From the NCBI GenBank assembly GCA_023213395.1, contig CM041465.1, positions 57,171,741-57,235,740 on the forward strand: a stretch of 64,000 bases of DNA, in the 5' to 3' direction. This document shows, one piece after another, positions 30,575 to 41,325 of the stretch. The stretch's first letter is position 1; every line of letters begins with the position of its first letter. Below the pieces are notes generated by a model. That model had not been told where the DNA came from and did no database searches. It saw nothing but the letters and a program-made list of their open reading frames with translations. The stretch comes from Cycas panzhihuaensis (Eukaryota > Cycadophyta). The position numbers and the translations under genes are program-made.

Positions 30575-31376
30575 ATTTTAAAGTCCCAACACTTAGTGCT
30601 TGGTGTTCTTTGGCAAGTGGTCTTGTTCTCTTCACTTTTGAGCATTAAAAAGAACCCACTTGTACTTTCATCACAAGGTTTTGCTTTGCTTCTTTGAGTA
30701 CTTAGCATCTTTTCAAAGTACTTTTTCGTGCAAAACTCATTGTACTCAAGCATCTTTCTTTACTTAGATTTGCATAAGCACTACACTTCATTAAGTGCTC
30801 ATTGTAACAACACTTTAAGTGTTCATATTGATGTACTAAATTTGCTTCTTTTGAAGCCTCTTTTCATTGTAAGCTTAATCAAGCACTTTCATAAGTACAT
30901 CATCCAAGTAAAAATAAATCTTAAGTTCACTTTAACCTTCTAAAAGTGACTTAAAAATCTTGTTGGAGAGGCCCGAAAAAGGTTCAAACCTTGCCTCTGA
31001 AATAACCTTAAGCTTGGTGCATTCCCTAGGAGACCAACTGACCGTACGGTCAATGCACGACAATTAAGGTTGCTTGAGAGAAAGGAGGTTCGAAAAGGGT
31101 GTTATTGGGGCTGTGAATCCCAGGGAAAGCATGGTACGTCCATGCAGATCAACCCTATCTGCCTTGTCCTAGATTTAACTTGGCCAACTGTTGGATCTCT
31201 TCTATAGATCAGGGTTGGACCAACTCCATAGCCTAGTCCTCCAACCCTCATCATTCCATTCAGTTGTTGGATCTTCTAGTAAGATCGAGCATTGGTTGCG
31301 TTAGAAGGTGGAACTTAAGCGACAAAAGCTTTGAGTTTCCAAGTTATCTGCTAGCTTCAAGCCTTACAACTGAAAC
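30575..31376 (+). other. Copia A2 leader, second part
   Basis: Continues the leader after Gypsy E. It contains the right hairpin arm AGTCCCAAC (30582-30590), a perfect 12-bp palindrome GACCGTACGGTC (31040-31051), and a conserved block (30975-31340) whose counterparts lie at 20155-20500 (A1) and 57960-58310 (C). Non-coding. Confidence 0.7.
31040..31051. repeat. 12-bp palindrome in Copia leader
   Basis: GACCGTACGGTC in A2; GACCGTATGGTC in A1 (20429-20440, one CpG-type change); a weaker form TTCGTACAG in C near 58222. It sits about 330 bases upstream of gag in A2 and A1. Confidence 0.55.
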
Positions 31377-32162
31377 ATGGCTGCTATTAACATGCTTAAT
31401 GCATGCACCATTAGATTAACAGGTCAAGATAACTATCAAGAATGGAAGAGAATCACTCAGAATCTGTTGATAATTAATGAATTTTGGGGTTATGTTTACG
31501 GAAGAATACCCCAACACATACTGTTGTCAATGGCAATGTAACTGTTCAACCTGATGATGTTTTTGTTGCTGCTTGGGAAGCCAAAAATGAAATTGCTTTG
31601 GCATTCCTTCATATGATTATTGATGTACATGTGGATCAAAACATTGTATGTGGAAAAACTTCTAAGGAAGCTTGGGACATTTTGTCCTCTTTGTATGAAA
31701 GGCGAGATGAAGCTCACATTTTAATGGTAAAAGCCAAGTTGTATTCTGTAAAGTTTGTCAAGCCTATGTCGGATTTTCTTTCCTCCATCAAGGAGGTATG
31801 TAATGACTTGAATACACTAGGTAGTCCAGCAACAAGAGATGAACTTATAACATTTATCACCAAAGCTTTGCCGAAGGACTAGAATGACTCTATATCTTCT
31901 ACTACAAGAGATGTTTCTCTCAAAAGAATGTCATTTAATAAATTTGAAAGTTTATTGCTTCAAGAGGAACAAATTAACACCAAGGATAACGAGGACGAAC
32001 CATCAACATCAGGTGCATTCACGGCCAAATCAAAGGCCAAACAGAACCCCAAACCTGCACTTTCCAAACAGTTTGGGAACATGAACATTGGTTCTTCAAA
32101 GACCAATGTTGTGTGTCATTATTGTGGCAAAGCTGGCCACATAGCACCTGATTGTAGGAAGA
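31377..32162 (+). pseudogene. Copia A2 gag, first part
   Basis: ATG at 31377 opens AAINMLNACTIRLTGQDNYQ and EWKRITQNLLIINEFWGYV. A frameshift near 31500 leads to the frame 31484-31882 (WEAKNEIALAFLHMIIDV, AWDILSSLYERRDEAHILMV). After TAG at 31882 it goes on to SFNKFESLLLQEEQINTKDN and an intact knuckle CHYCGKAGHIAPDC (32116-32157). Copia A3 entered two codons after the knuckle; the remaining linker resumes at 39352. Confidence 0.88.
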
Positions 32163-32732
32163 TGTTAGAATGGGCCAAATGGCCTCACAAGTCCAAGATC
32201 TAAAGATTAGACTAACTCTAGTTCTGCAAAGCATAAAAGCATAACATGCATTAAGCATAAACAATATAAAACACAAAGAGAGAAAGAGGAGCAAGACAAA
32301 GATACCAAATGTGTGGTGTTGGAATTGGTCCAACCACCAAAGAATGCTCAGCTTGATTAGCAAACTGACAGAATAACAAAGTAGCTCCAACTCTTGATAA
32401 GAAACAATGAAGAGAGGCCTCATTAAATAGAGGGAGATGAGAGGCCAAAGGCTATTGCATGATTGACAAGTGTCAATCACGCAATGCATGCTTGCATGAA
32501 GGACAAGTGTCCTTTAGGAGCTCTTGTGAGCAAAAGTGCAAGGGGGTCATTTGACCCTCAAGTGACAACGTTATGTCACTAGACATAAAGTGGGTGTGTA
32601 CTTTATCACTTAAGTAATAAAGTCACCCCTAAAGTACAAAAGTGCACATAGTACATTAAAGTGCACATAATACATTAACATAAAGTACATAAAGCTTAAC
32701 ATGTAAACATAAGATAAACATAAGGTTTAACA
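32163..32732 (-). repeat. Copia A3 3' LTR
   Basis: 570 bp, TGTTAGAATGG...GGTTTAACA on +. Palindrome at 32603-32620 with one change. Confidence 0.94.
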
Positions 32733-32740
32733 CCCCCCCT

Positions 32741-34278
32741 TATTGTTTACAATGTTAAGTCGGACCCCTAGACCATCTCTAAATTTTACAAATTTCTCTC
32801 TACCAAGTGGCTTGGTAAAGATGTCTGCTGTCTGCTGCTCTGTTGGTCGATATTGAAGATTGATCTCACCACTGTGTACATGCTCTCTGATGAAATGGTG
32901 ATGAACTTCAATATGCTTGGTCCGTGCATGAAAGACGGGATTCTTAGTTAGCTTGAGCACACTCTGATTGTTGCAATGAATGCTGGTAGGCTGATCCTGC
33001 TCAAGTCCAAGTTCCCCAAGAATCCATCGTAACCAGATAGCCTCGCAAGCTACGCTGACTGCAGCTTTGTACTCTGCGTCAGTGGAGGACAAGGTAACAT
33101 TTGGTTGCTTCTTGCAACTCCGAAGCTTGTTCTTGAACCAAGGGTAAAACAATAACCTGAGGTTGATCTCCTGTTATCCTGGCATCTTACCCAATCAGAA
33201 TCGGAGAACCCTTCCAAAGTGAAGTTCTCATTATGTGCATACTCAAGGCCAAGCTGTAATGTAGCTTTGATGTACTTGAGTATGCGTTTTGCTGCGTTCC
33301 AATGCTTCTGATTGGGTTGAGACATGAATCGAGAACAAATCCCAACTGCAAATGAAATATCCGGACGAGTGTTGGTGAGATAGATGAGACTACCAATCAA
33401 CTGCCGGTAAAGAGTGGGATCTGCGGGATCAGCTTCCTCATTAAGAGTAAGCTTGGTTCCGTTCTCCATTGGTGTAGGCGCTGTCTTGCAGTCATGCATC
33501 CTAAACCTCTGCAAGATGTCCCAAGAATATTTTGCTTGGGAGATGAAGATATAGACTGGCTGTTGCCATACCTCAAAGCCTAAAAAATAATGGAGAAATT
33601 TCTCTTCAAATCATCCTGGAGAATCTTTATGAGCTTAGTGTCATCACCAGGGATCACTAAGTCATCTACATACAAGGCAATAAAAGTGACATGGTTTTGT
33701 TCATGTTTGATGTACAAATTAGGATCTGAAGTAGATCGATGAAACCCATGTCTCAAGAAGTAGTCATTGATTTTTGAATACCATGCCCTAGGAGCTTGTT
33801 TCAAGCCATACAAAGCCTTTTTGAGGTGACACACTAGATGCTCCTTGCCTTGTACTTTGTAACCAGGAGGTTGCTCCAAGTATACCTCCTCTTGAAGATC
33901 GCCATTAAGAAAGGCGCTCTTCACGTTCATTTGATAAACTGGCCATTTGCATTGTGCTGCTAAGGCCAAAAGGAGTCTGATGGTGTTCATATTCGCCACT
34001 GGTGCAAAAGTTTCCTCATAATCAATGCCTTCCTTTTGTTTGAATCCCTTTGCCACAAGGCGTGCCTTCTAATGCTTAAGTGTACCATCAGAATGAAATT
34101 TGGTTTTATAGACCCATTTACAACTGATTGCCTGTTTATGTGGAGGCAATTCAACCAAATCCCATGTGCCATTCTTATGAATAGAATGGATCTCCTCATC
34201 CATGGCAGCCTTCCAATTGTCATTTTTTGAAGCCTCCTCAAAGGTGGAAGGTTCATCAATGTAAAAGCACTTGACCAT
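32741..34278 (-). pseudogene. Copia A3 reverse transcriptase and RNase H
   Basis: Minus. 34278-34069 gives WKAAMDEEIHSIHKNGTWDL and VELPPHKQAISCKWVYKTKF. 34056-33580 gives [59 protein letters not shown] and the catalytic [13 protein letters not shown] (intact Y-V-D-D). 33514-33050 has PMENGTKLTLNEEADPADP and RPDISFAVGICSRFMSQPN. 33152-32727 has SSTDAEYKAAVSVACEAIW and the FHARTKHIEVHHHFIREH end. Two frameshifts (near 33580 and 33150) and a stop near 34060 break it, but every motif survives. This is the best-preserved Copia RT in the window. Confidence 0.92.
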
Positions 34279-34283
34279 AAGTG

Positions 34284-35330
34284 CTAAATTTGTTTGTCTT
34301 TGTATTTCGATGGACGTTTCCCTTCAATAATGTGACCGTCCTGCACCGTTTGAGTATACCATTTAGGTAACTTTTGAAATGAAGTAGCATGAACCTCAAT
34401 GTCTTCTGGTCTAAGTGGTTGATCAACAGATGATGATGTGCTAGGTTCAAGTGGAGCAGAAGATGATGAAGTGGATGGTCCCACAGGTGCAGATGAAGTA
34501 CATGGTGTAGAAGATTGAGAGGGAGGGAAGTCCTCAACAATTGTTTTGCCTTTATCAACGGGGGGTTGGATAGATGCCACATCCAACTCTTTCTGATCGT
34601 CTTCAACAAAGATTACATCTCTTAAGAGATGCATTTTTCTTCCAACTGGATCATACAACTTGTAAGCCTTGCTATGAATGGCATATCCTACAAAGTTGCA
34701 TTTGAGACTATGCTTATCTAACTTTGTCCTTGGCAGATCAGGTATGTGCATATATGCAGTGCACCCAAATGTCCTCAAATGGCTGATAGTCGGTTTCTTA
34801 CCAGTCCATGCCTCCTCAGGTGTAATGTTGGTGACTGCTGTAGTAGGACTCCGGTTGGCCACATAGGCAGCTGTGTGAAATGCTTACCTTGAAGCTTGAG
34901 AAAGTCCTTTCGCATGCATCATAGTTTTGGCTTTATTGGCCAAAGTTCTGTTCATTCTTTTGGAGACTCCGTTTTGTTGAGGAGTATGAGGAACTGTAAG
35001 TTGTCTCCGAATCCCATTATCCTTGCAGTATTGGTTGAATTCATTTGAAGTGAATTCATCTTCATTATCTGTCCTTAATGTTCCAATTGAATAACCAGAT
35101 TCATTTTCTACTTCAGCTTTGAATTCTTTGAACTTAGAGAATGCTTCTGATTTGTTCTTTATGAAGTAGACCCAGACTTTATGAGAGAAGTCATCAATGA
35201 AGGAGATGTAGTACAATGCTCCTCCAAATGATTGAGTGGACATGGGTCCACATAAGTCTGAGTGAATCAGCGCAAGGGATAAGATGCACGCCAAGCTTTG
35301 CCTTTAGGGAAAGGCAAGCGATCTTTGAGT
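34284..35330 (-). pseudogene. Copia A3 integrase
   Basis: LALIHSDLCGPMSTQSFGG, LYYISFIDDFSHKVWVYF, SIGTLRTDNEDEFTSNEF and VPHTPQQNGVSKRMNRTLA cover the core. The third catalytic residue falls in GVSKRMN where the family usually has GVxERxN, so glutamate is replaced by lysine. The C-terminal half (34862-34284) reads FGCTAYMHIPDLPRTKLDKH and FVGYAIHSKAYKLYDPVGRK, with a Ser/Pro-rich linker. A short frame break lies near 34880. Confidence 0.9.
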
Positions 35331-36135
35331 CCCCATTATGCAAGCTTCGCAAAGACATTTTGAACCATATATCTTGAGCCCATATACCATGTTCTTGTTC
35401 ATCATCCGCTTGATTATCTAGGCTTAAGTGACCTAGACGTTGATGCCACAATTGCATTTTTGACAATGATATAGTGACCATGGAACCAGAATAAGCAGAA
35501 TCAAGTGTAATGTTATTGGCATCCAATTTGTAAAGACCTTGATCCTCATATGCAACAGCTACAATCTGGTCATTTTTGTCACTAATGACACATTTTCCAT
35601 TCTTGAATAAAACGCTCATCTATTGCTTGTCCAACTTGCTAACAGATAGCAAACTCTTCTCCATGGAAGGAATGAAATATGCATCACTATTGTGAAATGT
35701 GGAGGAAGGATTTTCTGAACAGTGGAAAGGAGCTATTGTGCCTATGCCTAAAATCTCGACAGATTCATTATTTCCAAAGGTCACTGATTGACCTTTACCT
35801 TCCTTAATATTGCAAAGGAGTTCTTCACTCCCTGTCATATGTTGTGTAGCTCCTGAATCAACAATCCAAGTGTGATCATCCTTGGATGAGTGATATGTAC
35901 AAAATAGTTTGTCTTCATCGGCAAACTGATTAAAGTGGCGTTGGTTGGCACCTCTATAACCCCCCTTCCTCTTTGACTTCCTCGATAGGCACTTCGATTT
36001 GGTCGAAGGGGATTCTGCTGCTGTTCTGGCTGCTGAAATCTCTGTTGGTATTGTTGCCTCAGCTGTTGTTGTCTCTGTCCTTGTGGTTGCTGCTGCTGCT
36101 GCTGTCGACGTAGATCTGCCTGCTTCTTTCTGCAA
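35331..36135 (-). pseudogene. Copia A3 protease and GAG-pre-integrase
   Basis: A Gln-rich linker, then DHTWIVDSGATQHMTGSEEL (intact D-S-G triad), SVTFGNNESVEILGIGTIAP, DAYFIPSMEKSLLSVSKLDKQ, a TAG at 35620, then LFKNGKCVISDKNDQIVAVA and MQLWHQRLGHLSLDN of the pre-integrase domain. The frame is lost near 35400. The linker has a CAG-rich run coding QQQQQ near 36100. Confidence 0.88.
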
Positions 36136-36909
36136 TCAGGTGCAATGAGGCCAGGTTTGCCACAATAATGACATACAACATTGGACTTTGTGGAGCCAAT
36201 GTTCATGTTTCCAAATTGCTTTGTGGGTGCAGGTTTAGAGATCTGTTTGGCCTTTGACTTGGCCGTGAAAGCACTTAGTGTAGATGGTTCTTCTTCATTG
36301 TCCTTAGCATAAATCAGCTCTTCTTGAAGCAATAAGCTTTCAAGTTCATTAAATGTCATCCTCTTAAGTGAACCATCTCGAGTGGTAGATGAAATGAAGC
36401 CGTTGTAGTCCTTTGGCAATGCTTTGGTGATGGAAGTGATGAGCTCATCCCTTGTTGCAGGACTACCTAAAGTATTCAGTTCATTACATACCTCCTTAAT
36501 GGAGGAAAGAAAAGATGACATAGGCTTGACAAACTTAACAGAATACAATTTGGTTTTCACCATCAGAATGCGAGCTTCATCTCGCCTTTTCAGACAATGA
36601 GGACAAAGTGTCCCAAGCTTCTTTAGAAGTTTTAGCAGAAGAAATATTTTGATCCACATGCACATCCACTATCATATGAAGAAATGCCAAAGCGATCTCG
36701 TCTTTGGCTTCCCAAGCAGCAACACGTTCATAATCAACATCATCCTCATCATCATTGTTAACAAGTGCAGGATTGGGGATTCTCCCAGAAACATATCCCC
36801 AGAATTCATTCATTATCAAGAGATTTTGTGTGATTCTCTTCCATTCTTGATAATTTTCTTGCCCTGTTAATCTTATTGTGCATGCATTGAGCATGTTAAT
36901 AGCAGCCAT
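35835..36909 (-). pseudogene. Copia A3 gag
   Basis: ATG at 36909: AAINMLNACTIRLTGQENYQ, EWKRITQNLLIMNEFWGYV, WEAKDEIALAFLHMIVDV. A one-base break near 36590 is followed by RRDEARILMVKTKLYSVKF and ELNTLGSPATRDELITSITK. It ends with an intact knuckle CHYCGKPGLIAPDC, except histidine to leucine, and a Gln-rich linker. Coding capacity is kept over almost the whole length. Confidence 0.9.
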
Positions 36910-38769
36910 CTTTCACTTGTATGCTTAAAAGCTAGCAAATAACCTGGTAACTTCAAAGCTTTGTCGCTTAAGTTCCACCTTCTAACGAAACCACTAATCC
37001 TGATTTTACAAGAAGATCCAACGACTGGATGGAGTGATGAGGGGTGGAGAATTTCGGCTATTGAGTTGGTCCAAGTTTTAAACCTTTTTCGAGCCTCTCC
37101 AACCAGATTCACTTTTAGAAAGTTTTAAAGTGAATTTTTAAGATACAATTACTTGGATGATGTACTTAAACTTACAATGAGAGGCTTCTTAAGAAGCAAA
37201 TTTAGTACATTAAATGAGCACTTGATTAAGTGTTTTAAGTGTTTTTTGAAATCCAAGTAAAATGTTGAAGTGCTTGAGTACAATATGTTTTGCAAATGTA
37301 AGTACTTTGAGAGTTTAGTACTTAAAAAACGAAGCAAAACTTGATGATAAGTGCAAAAGCGGGTTCGTTTTAATGCTCCAAAGCTGATGTAGAGAGAGAA
37401 CCACTTGCCAAATGAGTACAAAGTGTACTCCAAACACCAAGCTTAACGCTACACCAAGTTGTTGAGACTTTAAAATAGTCCCAACAATCCAACAGAAAGA
37501 GTGATTTTATTAAGTACAAGTATTTCAGCCTCCTTTTTTGAGATTTTGAAGGCTATGGGACACCATGCAAGGTGCCAAAAAATCAGCTCAAATGGTGATG
37601 AATGTCACCTTTCCAATATGAAAATGCTTAATAATCACTTTGATTAAGCTCTTAATGCTTTTATAGCATTTAAATGAGTGCTAAAAGAGCTTAAAAAGCA
37701 AAAAAATGAAGGCTGAAATCAAGCTTTTTTGCAACTTTGCATCAATAGAACACCACGCAAGGAGTCTTTACAAGTACTTAAGTCATACAACTTTAATCTT
37801 TAAAGAGAGGAGAATGACTTGGCATAAGTCATTTAATGAATCCTCTATCCACCAAGAAGATTTTAATCCTCTTAAAGTACTAAAAGTACTCTTATGTGCC
37901 ACCTGAAAATGCTTTAGAAAGGAGAATGAATCTCACTAAAAATCTTCTCAAAGCATTTAAGTTGCCAACATCTTAAAAATCTCTTTAAGATTAAAAAAAA
38001 CTTAAGTAAAGATTAAAATCTGAATAGCTTAAAATCTTCTTAAAGCAGTGGACCCCACTTGATGAAAAAGTCTTTTATAAAAGTTTCTCTAATAAAAAAC
38101 TTTATAAAAGAGACTTCAATTAAAAAAAGCATATTCTTGATAATATGCTAGAATGCATATATCAAGGTTTTGGTTTAAGCCAAAATCGAATTTGATTTTT
38201 TCGATTTGGCGGCTGTCGCCGTGGCGGCTTTAACGGCGACGCTTCCTGCAGGCGGCTTGCTCCGTGGCGATCCTGCGTGCAAGGTCCGTGTGCAGATCGT
38301 GAGGCACCGTGTAGGTTTCCGAAGCTTCTTCTGTGCACAGGCTTTCATGCAGGGTTCACGACGTACGGCTCCGTGCAAGGTTCACGTGGACAGGCTCCTG
38401 TGCGCAGTCTTTAACTCCGCGCGGCTCCGTTTGGACAGAGGGACAGACTCCCATTTGCAGGTCCGTATGCAGGGCTCCCGTGTGTGCTGCAGGCCGTGGC
38501 TCCGTGAAAGCGAGCCCTGCGTGGTTCACGACGCGGCTCCTGCTCAGTGGTTCGGGGCAGACTTACGTGGCAGGAGACTCCGTGTGGGTTCATGGAGACT
38601 CCGTGCGAGGGCAGACTTGACCGTGAATGAGCTCCCATGGAGGCAACACCAGGCAGTAAGACTAGAGACAGAGGCAGATGCATGAGAGGCAGTAAGATCA
38701 GACGGCTGATGAATACCAGCCAGGCAGTAAGCTTAAGCTTGCAGATGACCAGAGAATGACCAAGCCTAA
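36910..38769 (-). other. Copia A3 leader, with GC-rich insert
   Basis: Non-coding. It has the conserved hairpin (37461-37485) and two family motifs (37561-37576 and 37751-37766). The block around GACCGTAC found in A1, A2 and C is deleted here (join near 37070). Between 38190 and 38700 the sequence changes sharply to GC-rich DNA with repeated GGCTCCGTG, GGTTCACG and GGCAGTAAG words, unlike the rest of the family. Confidence 0.7.
38190..38735. repeat. GC-rich, internally repetitive block in A3 leader
   Basis: Imperfect repeats of GGCTCCGTGnnnG and TTCACGnnG between 38340 and 38630, then three GGCAGTAAG copies at 38653-38733. Open on + for 159 codons (38206-38685), but codon content looks like GC-rich read-through without domain motifs. 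It may be a captured host fragment or an expanded regulatory repeat. Confidence 0.55.
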
Positions 38770-38781
38770 GCTCTAATACCA
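38770..38781 (-). promoter_or_regulatory. Primer-binding site, Copia A3
   Basis: TGGTATTAGAGC on minus, one transition from the initiator-Met complement. Confidence 0.85.
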
Positions 38782-38783
38782 AA

Positions 38784-39351
38784 TGTTAGAATGGGCCAAA
38801 TGGCCTCACAAGTCCAAGATCTAAAGATTAGACTAACTCTAGTTCTGCAAAGCATAAAAGCATAACATGCATTAAGCATAAACAATATAAAACACGGAGA
38901 GAAAGAGGAGCAAGACAAAGATACCAAATGTGTGGTGTTGGAATTGGTCCAACCACCAAAGAATGCTCAGCTTGATTAGCAAACTGACAGAATAACAAAG
39001 TAGCTCCAACTCTTGATAAGAAACAATGAAGAGAGGCCTCATTAAATAGAGGGAGATGAGAGGCCAAAGGCTATTGTATGATTGAAAAGTGTCAATCATG
39101 CAATGCATGCTTGCATGAAGGACAAGTGTCCTTTAGGAGCTCTTGTGAGTAAAAGTGCAAGGGGGTCATTTGACCCTCAAGTGACAACGTTATGTCACTA
39201 GACATAAAGTGGGTGTGTACTTTATCACTTAAGTGATAAAGTCACCCGTAAAGTACAAAAGTGCACATAGTACATTAAAGTGCACATAATACATTAACAT
39301 AAAGTACATAAAGCTTAACATATAAACATAAGATAAACATAAGGTTTAACA
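38784..39351 (-). repeat. Copia A3 5' LTR
   Basis: 568 bp, nearly identical to 32163-32732. Keeps the perfect 18-bp palindrome at 39222-39239. Confidence 0.94.
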
Positions 39352-41325
39352 GAAGATGCAAGCAGATCTACGACAACAGCAGCGTATGTCAACCAAATCG
39401 AGACAACGGCGACAAAGGCAATTCCAAGAAAGATTCCGAATAACAAGAATAAAGAAACCCCTCGACCAAATCGAGGTGCCTATCGAGGAGGTCAAAGAGG
39501 AAGGGGGGGGTTTAGAGGTGGCAATCAAGGCCACTTAATCAGTTTGCAGATGAAGACAAACTATTTTGTGCTTATCAATCATCCAAGGTTGATGAAACTT
39601 GGATTATTGATTCTGGAGTTTCACAACACATGACTAGGAGTGAAGAACTCCTTACCGACATCAAGGAAGGAAAAGGTCAATCAGTGACCTTTGGCAACAA
39701 TCAATCTGCCAATATTTTTGGAATAGGCATAATAGCTCCATTTCACTCTTCTTCTAATCCTTCCTCTTCATTTCCCAATGGCAATGCCTACTTCATATCT
39801 TCTATGGACAAAAACTTGCTATCTGTTAGCAAGTTGGACAAGCAACAGATGGGCGTCTTGTTCAAAAATGGGAAATGTGTAATAAGTGACAAAGATGACC
39901 AAGTAGTAGGCATCATGGATATGAGGATCATGGCCTCTACAAATTGGATGCTAATAACATTACACTTGATTCTGCTTACTCTGGTTCTATTGTCACTCAA
40001 CACTTGTCCAAGATGCAACTTTGGCATCAACATCTAGGCTATTTGAGCTTAGACAATCTCAAGCAGATGATAAACAAAAACATGGTACATGGGCTTCCAA
40101 AGATATATGGCACAAAATGTCTTTGTGAAGCATGCATAATGGGGACACAACATCGCTTGCCTTTCTCTAAAGGCAAAGCTTGGCGTGCATCACATCCTTT
40201 GCAGCTGGTACACTCAGATTTGTGTGGACCTATGTCCATCGCATCCTTTGGAGGAGCTTTGTACTACATCTCCTTCATTGATGACTTTTCTCATAAAGTC
40301 TGGGTCTACTTCATCAAGCACAAGTCTGAAGCATTTTCAAAGTTCAAGGAATTCAAGCTTGAAGTGGAAAACGAGTCTGGTCACTCTATCAAAACATTAA
40401 GGACAGACAATGGAGGTGAATTTACTTCAAATGAATTCACCCAATTCTGCAAGGATAATGGCATTCGAGGCGACTTACTATTCCTCACACTCCTCAACAA
40501 AATGGAGTCTCCGAAAGAATGAACAGAACTTTGGCTAATAAAGCCAAAGCAGTGATGCATGCAAAAGGACTCACTCGAGCTTACTGGGCAGAGGCATTCC
40601 ACACAGCTGCCTATGTGGCAAATTGAAGTCCAACTACGATCCAAACATCACAACCGAGGAGGCATGGTGCGGCAAAAGCCAATTGTCGACCATTTGAGGA
40701 CTTTTGGGTGCATTGCTTATATGCACATCCCGATCGACAAAGAACAAAATTAGACAAGCATAGTCTAAAATGCATCTTTGTAGGTTATGCCATTCATAGC
40801 AAAGCCTACAAGTTGTATGATCGATGGAAAGAAAATGCATCTTTCAAGACATGTAATATTTGAAGACGATCCTAAGGAGTTGCAAGCGATCCATGCAACC
40901 TCCCATTGACAAAGGCAAAAGATTGTTGAGGCTTTCCTTCCTCTCAATCTTCTACTCCATGTACATCATCTCGCACTCTTCGGACCGTCCACATCATCGA
41001 TTTGGCTCCACTTGATCCTAGCACATCTTCTGTTGATCAACCATTTAGACCAGAAGATCTTGAGGTTCAAGTCACTTCAATTGAAAAGTTACCAAAATGG
41101 TATACTCAAGCGATGTAAGCGACCACATTATTGAAGGAAAGCGTCCATCAAAATACTGAGCGAGACCAATTTTGCACTTATGGCTGAAGTGCTATGTGTT
41201 GATGAGCCTTCCACCTTTGAGGAGGCTTCTAAAAATGAAAATTGGAAGGCTGCCATGGATGAAGAAATCCATTCTATTGGAAGCCTTCCACCTTTGAGGA
41301 GGCTTCTAAAAATGAAAATTGCGAT
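39352..41325 (+). pseudogene. Copia A2 gag linker, protease and integrase
   Basis: Resumes after A3 with MQADLRQQQRMS and an Arg/Gln-rich linker. Protease follows with IIDSGVSQHMTRSEELL (triad near-intact), then SVTFGNNQSANIFGIGIIAP. The pre-integrase domain reads MQLWHQHLGYLSLDNLKQM. Integrase has LQLVHSDLCGPMS, LYYISFIDDFSHKVWVYF and IKTLRTDNGGEFTSNEF, with intact first and second aspartates. The glutamate block follows in another frame (NGVSERMNRTLANKAK near 40505). The C-terminal part decays after 40740. A 40-bp duplication near 41205/41282 lies at its end, and Copia sequence is not recognised beyond 41325. Confidence 0.88.
41205..41321. repeat. 40-bp duplication at the end of Copia A2
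   Basis: AGCCTTCCACCTTTGAGG... at 41205-41244 recurs at 41282-41321 (40 bp each), just before similarity to Copia ends. This suggests a repair or slippage event at the deletion edge. Confidence 0.75.

Larger units (their letters stand above)
32163..39351 (-). mobile_element. Copia element A3, near full length; target duplication GAAGA
   Basis: 7,189 bp on minus with LTRs 32163-32732 and 38784-39351, primer site 38770-38781, polypurine tract (+ 32733-32740) and GAAGA at 32158-32162 and 39352-39356. All Copia domains are present in order. LTRs show roughly ten differences by eye, so it is one of the youngest insertions. It lies in the gag of A2, so it is younger than A2. Confidence 0.94.
25626..41325 (+). 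mobile_element. Copia element A2, 3'-truncated, carrying two nested elements
   Basis: Plus-strand Copia of the A family: 5' LTR 25626-26173, primer site, leader, gag from 31377, protease, integrase, then loss of recognisable sequence at about 41325, before the RT palm. Gypsy E (27597-30574) lies in its leader and Copia A3 (32163-39351) in its gag zinc-knuckle region. Removing both inserts restores colinearity with A1 and A3. Confidence 0.88.

Noticed and set aside
38206-38685. 159-codon frame in the GC-rich leader block as a gene
   Set aside because: Open in several frames because of GC content; Arg/Ala-rich without domain; kept only as a repeat block.
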